Source: Hymenoscyphus infarciens (taxonomy: Eukaryota > Ascomycota > Leotiomycetes > Helotiales > Helotiaceae). Taken from it: a DNA stretch of 64,000 nucleotides. Shown here in pieces: positions 10,470 to 22,022 of the stretch (position 1 is its first letter; every line of letters begins with the position of its first letter). A model generated the notes under the pieces. It was not told the origin of the DNA and searched no databases. It saw only the letters and a list, made by a program, of their open reading frames with translations. The translations under genes were made by a program, and so were the position numbers. The DNA lies in assembly GCA_001414345.1 (NCBI GenBank), contig LLCB01000254.1, forward strand, positions 62,001 through 126,000, in the 5' to 3' direction.

Positions 10470-12060
10470 GAGATCCTTCTAGTAGTAGTAGTAGAATAGT
10501 AAAGGTAGTAAGGTTGATTATCAATAGTGAATTAATATCAAAAAAGCTCTTATAGAAGTATAGTCTATAGACTAGTGTGTTAGTTAATTATACTATAGTA
10601 TTAATTAATATAATCACTTTAAAATAATCAGATCTAGACAGGCTCTAAGAGTATTAGAATAAGTAGTCATTTATAATAAAAGTTTAAAACCTAAATCTTA
10701 AGTAAAACCTATTATCTTTCTTTCTTCTTCGATTTCTCTAGAATAACCTAATTAGAGCGTTCTAAAAGTCTAAAAGTCTAAAAACAACTAAATTATAAAG
10801 CGTAAATCGCAAAAGTTAAGTATTTATAGCTAGGTTAACTAAGGCCTCTAAGAGCTATAGCTAATTATAAATTATATTATACTATCTACTTACTCTCTTA
10901 CTCTTTATTCTATTCTTTTATATATTATATATACTAAGAGAGTATAAGTAAGAATATAGATAAGAGTATAGAAGAGAGTAAGTAAGAGAGTAAGAGAGTA
11001 AGTAAAGATTTTAGTTTTTAAAAGAAAGTTTTTCCTAGTATAGATAAGAGAAGTTTAGCTAAAGTAGTAAATAATTTTCTTCTTCTCTTCTTCTTTTTCT
11101 CTTATTTTCTCTCTCTTATTTATCTAGAAATAATAAGAAGAATATAATATAAGAGTTTGATAATAAGTAGTAAAGATATACTAGTAAAGAGATAATAGTA
11201 AGAGAGCGATATTACTATTATATATATAATACTTCTTATTACTCTCTATTCTTTGATTAGCTAGTTACTATAGTTAAGACTATCTAGTAGAGAGAAGAGA
11301 GAAGAGAGAAAAGTGAAGAGAGAAGAAAGAGAGAGAGAGAATTTGATTATACTCTTTTTTATTTATAATTTACGCTTTACGATTTACGATTTAGTTGTTT
11401 TTAGACTTTTATAGATTTAGAATACTATACTAATTTTCTTTCTTTCTAAGATTAGTATATAAAAGAGAGAGAGAGTTTAAATAGTCTTTTCTCTTTCTAT
11501 TATTCTAAAGAAGTTAAATAAGTTAATTCTCTCTTTTTATTTAAGATCTATCTAAAGGTTTTAGTAGCTAAGTAATAGCTTTTACTAGTTTTATCTTTAT
11601 CTCTTTATCTAGAAAATAGAAATAAAGTAAAGAAAGTTAAGAGTATATCTTCTCTTCTTATTTACTTTTGAAAGGTTACTAGTTTAGTAAAAGAAGACTC
11701 TCTACTAAAATATTTTACTTGTCTTATATAATAGAATTAGAGTAGTAAATTTAAGATTATTTTTTCTTCTCTTTATATTTTTAAAAACTCGTAGTCTAGT
11801 AAAAGAATAATATTTACTAGTTTATTCTATTTATTTCAAATAATAGAATTATAGTAGTAAGCTTTAGAGTATCTTTTCTCTTCTTCATTTTAAAAAGTTA
11901 GTCTTTAAGTGAAAGAATATTATTCTTTTTATTATTCTAATCTTTTATGATAATCTTAGTTTCTAAAATAATTTATAACTAAAGAATATTCTTCTAGTCA
12001 AAAACGAGTAGAAGACCTCTAGTAACTCTATTAAAGAAGATTAAGTATTTATCTAGAATT
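10470..12060. repeat. AT-rich, ORF-free block (RIP-like)
   Basis: About 1.6 kb made almost entirely of TA, TT, AA, TCT and AGA words (for example ATATATATAC, runs of AGAGAGTAAG, TTCTTCTC), with very few CpG or CpA steps and no frame over 60 codons. In Pezizomycotina this composition is the usual end state of RIP on a transposable element. No element type can be read from it. Right of 12060 the composition returns abruptly to normal. Confidence 0.75.
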
Positions 12061-12104
12061 CATCGAGATTCTAGGTATGTAATCGCCATAGCAGAGGTGC
12101 GGGA

Positions 12105-12170
12105 AGAGTGGCAAAAGTGAAGCCGACAGGGGTCTGAACTCCATTTTGCGTAGTGATTCACCACAACCAC
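12105..12170 (+). repeat. 66-bp direct repeat, right copy, upstream of the glycosylase gene
   Basis: Partner of 9468-9533. It ends 200 bp before the glycosylase start codon, so it lies in that gene's promoter or 5' leader. This copy retains the C/G state at the RIP-like differences, suggesting that it is closer to the ancestral sequence. Confidence 0.9.
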
Positions 12171-12370
12171 ATCACCATTCAACAAGCAGTATCAACCGAC
12201 CTCAACGACACAATTGGGAAAGACTGAGCGAGCGGGGTAACGGCAGAATTTCGGTTTGCGCGAATATATTAACCCTTCAACTCGTCCTTTCCCTTCTTCT
12301 CCTCTTTCCATCCTCCAACAACACCATACCCTCTCATCTTTCCCACTCCTCTCCCTTACCTATCAACACA

Positions 12371-13969
12371 ATGCCTCCAGTATTTGGAGAATGGGAGCTC
12401 CCCCATGGAATGGATGGGCTCAAAACCACCAAATTGTTGGCTGCTGCGACAGATGTTATCAAAGCTGAAGCCGAAATTGAATCATCACCAATTGAGGTTG
12501 AGGACACTGAATCTATCGACACTCCAGACCTCACGGACGGATCCTCTGCGTTGTCCACCGAAATTGAAGCTGAAGCCGAAGCTGAAGCCGAACTCCCAGA
12601 AATACCAACTAAAGCTGACGACTCTCACATCAAAATTGTGAAACCTCATGACTACACCAAGGAATATTTCCCCAATCACCCTGGCCCAAATGAGGAAAGT
12701 GCGACTACTGTTTGGGCGCGTCTTTCTGGATTCCATGGAGCCCCTCATCCTCAACCTGCTGTCCTCCCACCAGCATCAGACAAGATCGCGGGTTGTGGTA
12801 ATGTTCCGGATGTTCAAGAAGCAGTCCAGAGAACATCAATCAGTGGAAACGTCACCATGCCGAGAGCAAATGGAATGTTGCAGGCTTTGGTCAAAGAATT
12901 CCCTGCGCCAAACGGTTCAATTTGGGCAGTTGATTGGGATTACATACGCCGTAATGTCAATGAAGTTCAGCTCAAGGAGGTCCTGATGACTGGAAGAGGA
13001 GGCATGCAAGAAGTCAAAGCAAGACTCATCACAAGAGCCCTCAAAACCATTTATGAAGGCAACATTCAACGTGCTGAGGCACTTGAGAAAGAAATCACTA
13101 CGAATGTCACAACACCAATCTCAACAGACTTCAAAGAAAACATACCAGGATTTCCAGCTTTGTCAAAACTTTCCACCAAGTCGAAGGAATTAGTCATTTT
13201 GGAGATCACTGAGGATCTACTTTCCCTGAACTGGCTTCACCACTTGAAAAATGATCACGACATCTTGAATGTGCTCATCACAATCAATGGGGTTCAAATC
13301 AAGACTGCATCTTGTGTTCTGTTGTTCAGCTTGCAACGACCAAGTTTTGCCGTCGACACTCACGTCCACCGATTCTGCAATTGGCTTGGTTGGGTTCCTC
13401 CAGGAACTAACCCAGAAAAGACCTTTTACCATTGCGATCCCAAGATTCCAAACCACCTCAAGCACGATTTACACCAGCTTTTCATTCGACATGGGCAGAC
13501 GTGCTTCAGATGCTCTGGAAAGTCCAAACCTGGATCTCCACAGTGGGACAACACCGAGTGCGTTCTTGAGGACCTTCTGGATAGATCAGTGGCGCACAAG
13601 AAGTCTCCAAAGAATGGCCCCAAAATCCGAAAACCCCAGGACACTGTGGCAGAGGCTGAAGGAGGTGAAGTGCAAGGCATTGATGATGAGGTTGAGGAGA
13701 AGACACCCCCAACAAAGCGTGCGAAGGTCGGTAGGAGGAAGACTACAATTACACAGCAGGCTGCGAAGGACGAAGAGGGCATTGATGATGAAATGGAGGA
13801 GAGCCCTGTTCAGCGTGCTGGAGCTGGCGTGAAGGCTGGAAAGCGACACAGAGAGGATGATGATGAGGACTACAAGGAGAAGCCCGCAAAGAAACAGAGA
13901 GTCACCAGAGCAAAGAAAGTTGCTGTTTCAAAGAACACCATCAAGGAGTATTTTGCAAAGAATGGTTGA
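12371..13969 (+). CDS. HhH-GPD DNA glycosylase, endonuclease III-like
   Basis: Base-excision repair enzyme family, acting in the nucleus. The start at 12371 (MPPVFGEWELP) is preferred over the in-frame ATG at 12146, which would add 75 residues and begin inside the 66-bp repeat; 532 residues result. The N-terminal ~150 residues are acidic with an EAEAEAEAE run. The HhH-GPD fold spans about 165-390. The hairpin motif reads LITINGVQIKTA (about 300), keeping the Lys of bifunctional glycosylase/lyases, and the catalytic Asp is in VDTHVHR (Asp ~329). Cys residues follow (TCFRC, then TEC), possibly a modified Fe-S loop, but the canonical Cx6Cx2Cx5C spacing is not seen. The C-terminal 130 residues are Lys-rich, contain twice-repeated IDDE-EE segments and NLS-like patches, and end in TIKEYFAKNG, which resembles a weak PCNA-binding tail. 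Exact substrate is unknown. No introns. Confidence 0.82.
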   Translation: MPPVFGEWELPHGMDGLKTTKLLAAATDVIKAEAEIESSPIEVEDTESIDTPDLTDGSSALSTEIEAEAEAEAELPEIPTKADDSHIKIVKPHDYTKEYFPNHPGPNEESATTVWARLSGFHGAPHPQPAVLPPASDKIAGCGNVPDVQEAVQRTSISGNVTMPRANGMLQALVKEFPAPNGSIWAVDWDYIRRNVNEVQLKEVLMTGRGGMQEVKARLITRALKTIYEGNIQRAEALEKEITTNVTTPISTDFKENIPGFPALSKLSTKSKELVILEITEDLLSLNWLHHLKNDHDILNVLITINGVQIKTASCVLLFSLQRPSFAVDTHVHRFCNWLGWVPPGTNPEKTFYHCDPKIPNHLKHDLHQLFIRHGQTCFRCSGKSKPGSPQWDNTECVLEDLLDRSVAHKKSPKNGPKIRKPQDTVAEAEGGEVQGIDDEVEEKTPPTKRAKVGRRKTTITQQAAKDEEGIDDEMEESPVQRAGAGVKAGKRHREDDDEDYKEKPAKKQRVTRAKKVAVSKNTIKEYFAKNG

Positions 13970-14428
13970 GATATTTCGCGATTTAAGGAAGGATCAAAGG
14001 GTGGAGTGGAAGAAAATTTGGGGGAGAGTTACCATAAATGGGATTGAATGGGGAGTTTGCTGGGTTTTAGCATTGGCGCTGGACGGAAGTTATCTCTGAT
14101 ACCCTTCTTACAATCATGGAGTTTGCAAATTTGGCAGTTATTATTGCCGTGATAGAGAGAGGAAATAGCATACATATCTTATGATCATATCCATGTGCAT
14201 TTGTTGCCGTGACTTCTTGCTCCCCCAGGGCAGGGGAACTTTTTTGACAGGGCGGGCTGCTCAGCCTAATAATTGAATCGGGGCAGGGACCAACCTACCC
14301 TCTCTTGAATCCCAATCGCAACCTCAACGTCAACCAATTCTTGTTGTGTTGCGCTGCCAATTAATCGGCCTACTATGCCATGTCCTCAGAAAGGTCTGCC
14401 GATACAAATTGAAGTCTGAGACGGCAAA
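13970..14428. other. intergenic between glycosylase and aldehyde dehydrogenase
   Basis: 459 bp serving as 3' flank of one gene and promoter of the next. No further gene or repeat is seen. Confidence 0.7.
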
Positions 14429-16338
14429 ATGGCAGAATCAGAGCCCACGATGTTGCCCATCCAGGAGGGAGGCTTCATGTTTGCATGGGATCTAGGCGAT
14501 GTGTAAGTGACGTGAATTGGAAACCACGACGATGAATCTATGAGCTGACCTTCTGGCTCTGTAGTAAATTGCTCCTCTGGAGCGCCGCGATCTCAGCTAC
14601 GATTTTCGTGTGCCTTACGATATACGCGGTCGTATTGGTTATGGAATGGCTTTACAAGGACCCCATTGTCAAATACACAATTGTGTCGCCCCCCATTCCA
14701 GAGGACTCGCGGATTCTGGAGAAACCTTCGATCAAGGCCCCCGACTCAAGCGCAATTCAATGTTATGCACCGGCGACGGGGGCATTTCTTGGGTTCGTGA
14801 ACCCCTCGACGCCTGATGGCATCGATCGAGCGGTTGACAAGGCACAAGCTGCGCAGAAGAAATGGGCGAAGACAACATGGGGCCAGAGACGGCAGGTTCT
14901 ACGCAGCATCCAGGATTTCATAATGGAGAATCAGGAGGAGATTTGCAGAATTGCTTGTCTGGACTCGGGGAAGACCATGATTGATGCTACATTGGGAGAA
15001 ATTCTGGTTACGGTGGAGAAATTACGCTGGACCATTCTGCATGGAGAAAAGGCTTTGGCATCATCCAGAAGACCTACAAATCTCTTGATGGCATACAAGA
15101 AAAATACCGTCACGTACGAGCCACTTGGTGTTGTGGCGGCGCTGGTTTCTTGGAATTATCCTCTGCACAATCTCATCGGACCTATGATTTCTGCCATTTT
15201 CTCCGGAAATGGTATCGTCGTCAAAGCCTCGGAAAGCACAGCTTGGAGTGCCAACTATTTTACACTAATCGTTAAAGGGGCCCTGCACGTCTGTGGACAT
15301 GATCCCCATCTCGTCCAAACTGTCGTCACCTGGCCTCAAACTGCAAACCATCTTACCTCTCACCCCGGGATTTCACATGTAACCTTTATTGGAAGCCGCC
15401 CTGTTGCCAAATTTGTTGCTGCATCTGCGGCCAAATCACTCACTCCAGTTGTTGCGGAATTGGGCGGGAAAGATGCTGCCATTATTCTCGATTCTGCCGT
15501 GAAGGACCTTCCCCGCATAATCGAAATTCTCCTCCGTGGAAGCTTCCAGGCCGCTGGACAAAACTGTATTGGTATTGAACGAATTATCGCCTGTCCGAAG
15601 GTGTATGATAAACTTGTCCTCGCCTTGGAACCAAGAGTTCGTTCTTTGCGCGTTGGTTCAATTCTCGACGCAGAAAAGGACGAGCACGTTGATATGGGAG
15701 CTATGATTTCAGATGCATCATTTGATAGACTGGAGAAGCTCGTTCAATCTGCTGTCAAAGACGGAGCACGACTTCTTGTCGGCGGAAAGAGATACCAGCA
15801 CCCAGTCCATCGCTCAGGTCATTACTTCCAACCTACTCTTCTTGTGGATGTTACAAAAGATATGGCAATCGCTAACGAGGAATGCTTCGGCCCAATCTGT
15901 GTTCTCATGCGCGCAAAAAAGGCTGAGGAAGCTTGCGAGATTGCCAATGCACCGAACTTTGGTCTTGGAGCCTCCGTTTTCGGCGAATACACATATGAAA
16001 TACCCGGTCTTCTCAAAAATTTGAAGACGGGAATGGTGGCTGTCAACGATTTCGCTGCGTACTACGCTGTCCAACTACCATTCGGAGGTGTAGGAGGTAG
16101 TGGCTACGGTCGCTTTGCAGGAGAAGAGGGTCTTCGCGGATTGTGCAACACTAAAGCTATCTGCGAAGATAGATGGGGATGGGCTGGAATCAAGACGGCT
16201 ATTCCAGCACAAATTCAATATCCCATTCCTGACACGGTAAAGGGATTTGGATTCGTGAAGGCGGTAGTGGAAATTGGTTATGGTATGGGTGTTATGGGAC
16301 GCATAAGAGGCGTGAAGAATATCCTCAAGAATATGTAA
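14429..16338 (+). CDS. membrane-anchored aldehyde dehydrogenase, Msc7-like
   Basis: NAD(P)-dependent oxidation of aldehydes to acids; substrate unknown. CDS is join(14429..14502, 14565..16338), 615 residues. The first exon (MAESEPTMLPIQEGG...) is joined through a 62-bp intron (GTAAGT, branch GAGCTGACC, CTGTAG) so that GDV-KLLLW is in frame; without it the long frame lacks a start ATG. Residues ~28-50 form one hydrophobic segment, consistent with an N-terminal membrane anchor, as in yeast Msc7 (YHR039C family). ALDH motifs: SWNYPLHN (catalytic Asn), VAELGGKD (Glu ~323), GQNCIG (Cys ~359), EECFGPI and PFGGVGGSGYGR. All catalytic residues are present, so the enzyme looks active. Confidence 0.93.
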
Positions 16339-16816
16339 GGGGTGTGGTATTGTATGAACGAGTATATACTTGAGAAAGGTGTGCATATTGTCATGAGTTT
16401 TGGTGCTAATAATATTCGAATTCAAGTGTAATCATTACTGACTGGGAGCAGAGGTCACCAATGAGGCTCTTTCATGGGCCACACCCGTCAAAATCACCAG
16501 ATATGAGAAGGTAAGGACTGTTGCATATTCTTCTCCCTCCAGCCACCCCCTAAGAGTTTTTCACTTTGGGGTCCTTGGCCTCCCCCAGTTCAACCCTCCG
16601 AGAACTCTTTTTTGGATACTCTTCCTCCAACACACCCTCCCTCTCTCTGCCACAATACTGAAGGAGTGGTGGGCGAGTCCATGACGGCTCTCTTGTCCCT
16701 GGAGAGTTTCAACACTTCTTTCAATGGTCGTCGGCTGAAGGAGTGTAAAGAACAAGTGTTCTAGAATTGGTAGGGACCGTGAATCTTGTGATCATGACAA
16801 AACTCCTCCCTTGGTG
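16339..16816. other. convergent intergenic spacer
   Basis: 478 bp between the 3' ends of the aldehyde dehydrogenase and the zinc-finger gene. Nothing else is supported. Confidence 0.7.
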
Positions 16817-17742
16817 TCAAGACCGAAAGGAAATCTCCCGCAATGTCACATATTCCTGAGCTGGAAAAGTCTCCTTGTTGTTCTCATAGTTTCCGTATTC
16901 GATTTCACTTCCACTGTAATACCCGTCGCTTTCTTCATAGTACACATGCTCTTCATACTGTTTCCCATGCTCTTCGTACTCTTTCTCGTCGTCTCCGTCG
17001 TCTTCTTCGGGATAGATTTCATGTGTGGTGTTTGTGGCTGCAGGAACCCAACCGCCCACACCATTAAAGTCGACGGGACTCGGGGTAAGAGAGTGGTAAT
17101 CTGTTTCTGTAGAGAGACCACTTGGATTTGGGATTGTGGTTTCGATGCAGAGACGATCGAACATCAAGGCTCCGAAGAACGAGGCGTGGGGATCGTTCCT
17201 ACACACGTCTAGACTCGAGCTTTCTGTTCGTGGGTAGATTTCGTATCCTCCCCTAGGTGGATACTGGGAACCATATGTGATGTTCAGACTCAGATCTTGT
17301 TGTTTCAAAGCATCGAAGAAGGAGGTGGTGATGGGTTCCTGCACTGGAAGACTATGGTGATGAACCATCTCTACCGCGGGGGTTATTTGTCGCAATCGAA
17401 AGATTTCATGGGCTTCAAACCTTGTTAGCTTCCTTTGATGTTGTCAAGAACAGAGAGCTCACTAGTTGAATGCATTCTCCTAATGTGTTCTTTTAATTTA
17501 TCCTTCCTTCCAGTTGCGTAATGACATCCTTCCCTCGGACAATTCCTTTTCGAGCCATGGATGGAGAGGCGATGGCGGACGAGATTGAATTGACACTTGA
17601 AGGTTGAATTACAACCGTTGTGATCACAGATGTATTGGAGGGGTTGGACGATACTTTGTTGCTGGTGGGTGGTAGGGAGGAGTGGTTTTCGTCGCTTGGT
17701 GTGAATCAGGGACTCGAATTTGCGCTTGTGGAGGGTGTCCAT
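16817..17742 (-). CDS. C2H2 zinc-finger protein, two fingers, putative transcription factor
   Basis: CDS is complement(join(16817..17412, 17463..17742)), 291 residues. The 50-bp intron (GTGAGC, branch GCTAAC, TTTGAAG) joins the finger exon to a second frame in phase and replaces a stop. Finger 1 is C39-x4-C44 with H57 and H62; finger 2 is CPREGCHYATGRKDKLKEH ending in RRMH. The KDKLKEH-RRMH signature is common in ascomycete C2H2 proteins. The start is Met at 17742: an upstream in-frame ATG at 17862 overlaps a TATAAAA sequence that looks like this gene's TATA box. The C-terminal exon has acidic, Tyr/Glu-rich segments (PEEDDGDDEKEYEEHGKQYEE) that may act as an activation region. Target unknown. 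Confidence 0.68.
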
Positions 17743-19570
17743 CTTGTATCTGTCTATTTGTGGGCAGCACAAATTACCAAACGGATGGGGAGATGGAAAT
17801 GAAGAAAGAGGTGAAACTCGAGATGGGATATTCGCAAAATTCCTCGAGGGTATGACAACCATTTTATATCAACCTACCCCTCCCATAGCTCACCTCTCCA
17901 GGCCCAGGTTCAGGGCACACATGTGCACAACCCAGAAAGAATGCATCACACCCCAGGTCAAAATAAGCGCCCGCCACCATATCCCCAAGAGATGCGGTGG
18001 CATGCAAGATCAAAATGTTGTATCTTGTATGGTTCCCTCAGACCATGAAAGCGTGGGAAACTAGGTACCTAATGCGACCCATTAGACCAACATCACTTAC
18101 TTGAAACACAAGCTTAGTGCAAAGTTCATATTCTGACCCTGTCATCAAGTCTATAAGGGCAGCGTGGTACTGTCGACCCTGGTACGAACCCTGGTGTCAA
18201 CCCGTTATCAAGCCCGTACCTGCACGACATTCCGTTTCTTGGGGCTGAATGTAGGGTTATCGCTTCCCATGTTGTTGGATATCCCATATTCAACACTGCG
18301 AGACTAGGGACAGCAGTGTTTGAAGTGGAGTTATTATCCGCTAAGCCTCTTTACGTGCCGCCAGGTCGCCGTTGGGGAACCTCGAATTGGGAGAAGCGAG
18401 ACTTGTGACACGAGTGGTAAAAGGCTGAGTTTTCAGGGGGGAAGCTTTACCAACATGTGCAGTGCTTGGGAAGTCGTCATTTTCTCTTCTTCTGCATGTT
18501 TTAAATCCCGCCTGGAAAAACTGCGGATGATGGCTGAGAGTAATGTTTGTTGTTTATTTTTAAGTTCATGATTCTTTGGTGGTATTGTGGGTTTTCTTGG
18601 CATGAGGATCTACCTGTTGGTGGATTGTTGGTGTTTGAATTTTTGGTTGGAAGCTTCATGTCGTTGGCTGGATTTCGGAAATCAGCCTTACCATTGTCTG
18701 GTGTGCACCTCAGGCGATTTGTGGCATGCAAGCTTGGAGGGGTAATGAAAGTTTGTCGCAGGGAATGATGCCCCGCCCCAAGGGGCTTTCCGCGCTGATT
18801 GTGGTTAGCTTACCGTTTTTACGGGGGTATGAATTGAAGGATTTGGGGCACTCGGGAGAGCGTGTGAATTGCCCTGGGTTGTGGGTTTAAAATGGTTCAA
18901 TGATAACTTTTGGAGGCGTATGGAGTCACATTTCAGGCTGCGATTTTTTTGACCGCCGGTCACTGGTTTGGGGTTCTACCCGAAAAACAGAGAATATTTG
19001 TTGTGCCTGTGTAGTTTGTTTTGTAGCACACTCACTTTACATCGTGGTAAAAGTAGGGGTTCTATTGCCTATCAGAGAATTAACTTCAATTAAGCGAAGG
19101 TGTCTTCCCCGCTGTGCTGTCGGTCGATATCTTCATGCAATGATCCAACATTTTAGAGCCTGAGAGAAGGCGATTTATGTTTGGGGACAAGGAATGTCTA
19201 AGATAAAATGACAAAATGATATGACGAAGGACTAGCATCATCGGATGAGCTAAAAGAAAGGAAAGTAATTATAAGAAAACGAGTTACTCAGCCAAGAGAT
19301 TCGTCAATATATATTTTGATTTATCTAGGTACACGTGCTGTTGCAAGTATGTGTAACACTTCAACAACAATCGACAGTCATTCTGCGAAAACGTTTAGAC
19401 CATTCACAACCCGATTTCATACATTCTCCAACTCGCTCGTTCTCGGAGAATGAATGTCATTGTTCAAGAATATGTGAAGGAATAGAGTGGGAGTGTACGA
19501 AGAGCCAAGCTTTTGTTTTTTACGGTTCCACCAACCCTCAAAGCCATTCTAACACCAGCTTTTTTATAGA
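17743..19570. other. gene-free spacer
   Basis: Includes the probable TATA box of the C2H2 gene (TATAAAA on the minus strand, near 17860). Short frames only, none with a recognisable product. Confidence 0.55.
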
Positions 19571-19574
19571 GAAG

Positions 19575-20395
19575 ATCAATCAGAGCTTACACAACATCTG
19601 GCTTCCCTCCTCAATGTCTATCCAGACTTAGAGGAAAGCATCCAAGAAAAGTTGAACTTTGCCCGCTCTGATATCATCATGGCGGTCGAAAAGAATTGCC
19701 AGCGAAGTATAGATGATGCAACAAAATTTGGAGATTCTTTGCACACTCTCAAACACAGACTCGACGCCAATCCTCCTATTCAGCATTCCATTTTACGGCA
19801 ATTGATTTATGATGGAATGGAGGATCGCCCTTGGTCTATTACCGAAGAAGACGAAAACTGCGGATGGATTATAGGTAAAGAACTCTTCTACTAAAGCATA
19901 TTCTGATCATTCGCTGACAAGATTATGTTGCAATAGACGAGAACGAGGCTTCAGACAACGAAGATCAATCAGGCAACGAGGCAAATCAACCCTGAGCAAG
20001 TTCATTGCGCAACACCAAACTATCAATGAATTACTTTGCTAACAGTCCGGAAACAAAACTCCTTTCGTAATAGAATTCTGCTTTCGGTTATCGGATGGCA
20101 ATAAGCTTCAAACGTCACGAATAGGACTCTACAAAACCATTATTTTCGAGATATTAAAGTCCTACCCAGAGTTGACAGGGAGTCTTCCCGCAGCAATGTT
20201 AAAAATCACGGGGCACGCCTTTGGAATATAGACAGGTTTTTTGGTGAGAGGAATATTGAAGAAGACTTCACACTGTTCATGAAAAAGACACACCCCAAAC
20301 AAAAGTTTTGCTTCTTTCTCGATGGCCTCGACGAGTGTGAGGGTGACTCGGGAAATTGAGAGAAGCTAAACGTACGTTCGACGATTCGAACCTTC
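19575..20395 (+). pseudogene. decayed NACHT-type NLR (STAND NTPase) gene
   Basis: Recognisable pieces of a fungal NLR occur in the right order but in different frames. First a helical lead-in (LTQHLASLLNVYPDLEES ... YDGMEDRPWSI), with a plausible intron at 19873-19936 (GTAAAG to GCAATAG). Then a remnant of the P-loop, IRQRGKSTLSKF (GKST, near 19980), lacking the preceding GKxGS. Then a sensor-like segment (FCFRLSDGNKLQTSRIGLYK). After a further frame change near 20210 comes a Walker B block, KFCFFLDGLDECEGD (near 20300-20345), ending at a stop. Intact relatives of this family act in allorecognition and cell death. Stops, frame changes and loss of the GxxGxGKS lead show it is dead. No C-terminal repeat domain is readable. 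Confidence 0.75.
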
Positions 20396-22022
20396 TGGTG
20401 GTCGTCATCTATGGGATTATGTCAATTTTCTTAGGCTTTCAAGATACATATACCTTGTACTAGGAGTTAGTCCTCAACCTTCTCAACAACGGTGTGAACC
20501 TTGACGAACTCTGCTTAGTTCAGCCAAGAGACGTTTCGCACTATTAGGAAAGATGGCCGCTTTGGATCATTGCTGCAACAGATTATTTGATATCTCCAAG
20601 CTATAATGCTTCAAAACCGCCATTTTTGAGAAGGCTCTACCTTTATGGTGTTTCAGAAGGCAAAACTTACTCCGTCTCAATTCAATCAATGGCTAAGGCG
20701 CAATTCAGAATCGACGATATCGAGTTCGGCGACCTCTAGTTCTTGAGAGCAACGTCTACAAAAATAGGCCTAGAGGGCATAGAAAACTCCAGGAACCAAG
20801 TGACCCAGCACTACCACGAGGTACATCAACAGCAGTTGCTTTGTATGATGCGACGACAATGTTCTACCTAGGGATTATCGATGTTAATTGGGAGTCGTCT
20901 TAACATGAAATTTTCAAATGCGAAGTTTAGGGTATACTGCGCGAGAATGGAGTCTGAAACAATAAGCAAGTGAGGAACTGGCATAGGTCTTGAAATCCAG
21001 TGCGAATAATTTCTTTCCTTGCAAAGTTTAAATGATCGTAAAGCTTTTTCTCGAAGTCACTCGATGGACAACAAAAGGGGCCGTAAGAACCTCTTGTTGT
21101 GCTAAGTAATTACCCATCTGCTTTGGAACATTGAAGGCCAGTAGTTCCAAAGTTCTAGGTCAATAGTCATGAAATGTTCCAGCTTTTAGGAGAATTACTT
21201 GAGTTCTCGGAGCAAGGTGGAACAACGAGAGCTACAAGTTCAGAGTACCCCCAGGTATCTACTGCCAATTTTATTGCCCACCGCCAGCTATTTCTGTAAT
21301 TATATCCGAGAATACGTCACTTGGAGAATGCTCATGTTTATCCTCAACAACACAAGTAGCTGGGATATACCTCTTGAGGAGCTACGATTTTCCAAATATA
21401 AAATGAAGTATTAAAGAGAAAAGGAGGATGAGATTAAAAAAAAAAGAAACGAGACTTAGTCCTGGGAACATATACATTTCCCCAAGTTGTCAAAAAAAGC
21501 GTGGTAACTGTGAGATTTATTTTCTCGAATGTACCCCAATAATTTTACTAAACTTGCTGATTGAAAAGAGTACTTGCGGGACGAGTGTGTAGGTACTTAG
21601 GGTTCTTGTATTAATACTACGAGGTCTTAGAAAAGACAGCCGAATAGGCTTTGTTCAGACTGTACTAAAGAAGAGTGAGAATCGTTCGACTTACTTCGGA
21701 GAATTTAAGGTTGTTCAGGATACCGTAATCTAGTGAGTGTCCTCTTCATAAAGGCAAGACATGCCGAGGAATGATAGCATTGGATGATACTGAAAGGCAA
21801 TGATTACAAGTATGTATATCGCCAACATAAAGCAGGAAAAGTATCAGTATCTGAGAGAAGAGCTTCTCCGCCAACTATTTTCAAAAATTAATAAGAGCGA
21901 AGAGGTAGATAACAATCTAACATCTATCGATTACCCAAGCTCCCCTGTTCTACACCAAATGTACAATACACCCACCCACTCTATCCCGGAAAATCATAGT
22001 ATTGGTATTACAAAACCCCTCC
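20396..22022. other. gene-free spacer, perhaps further NLR debris
   Basis: Short, stop-rich frames only. Weak coding-like composition persists to about 20800, as expected if the NLR once extended further, but no domain can be named. Confidence 0.45.

Noticed and set aside
12146..12370. Upstream in-frame start giving a 607-residue glycosylase
   Set aside because: The extra 75 residues begin inside the 66-bp repeat and are low-complexity; the ATG at 12371 has a better context and a normal N-terminus.
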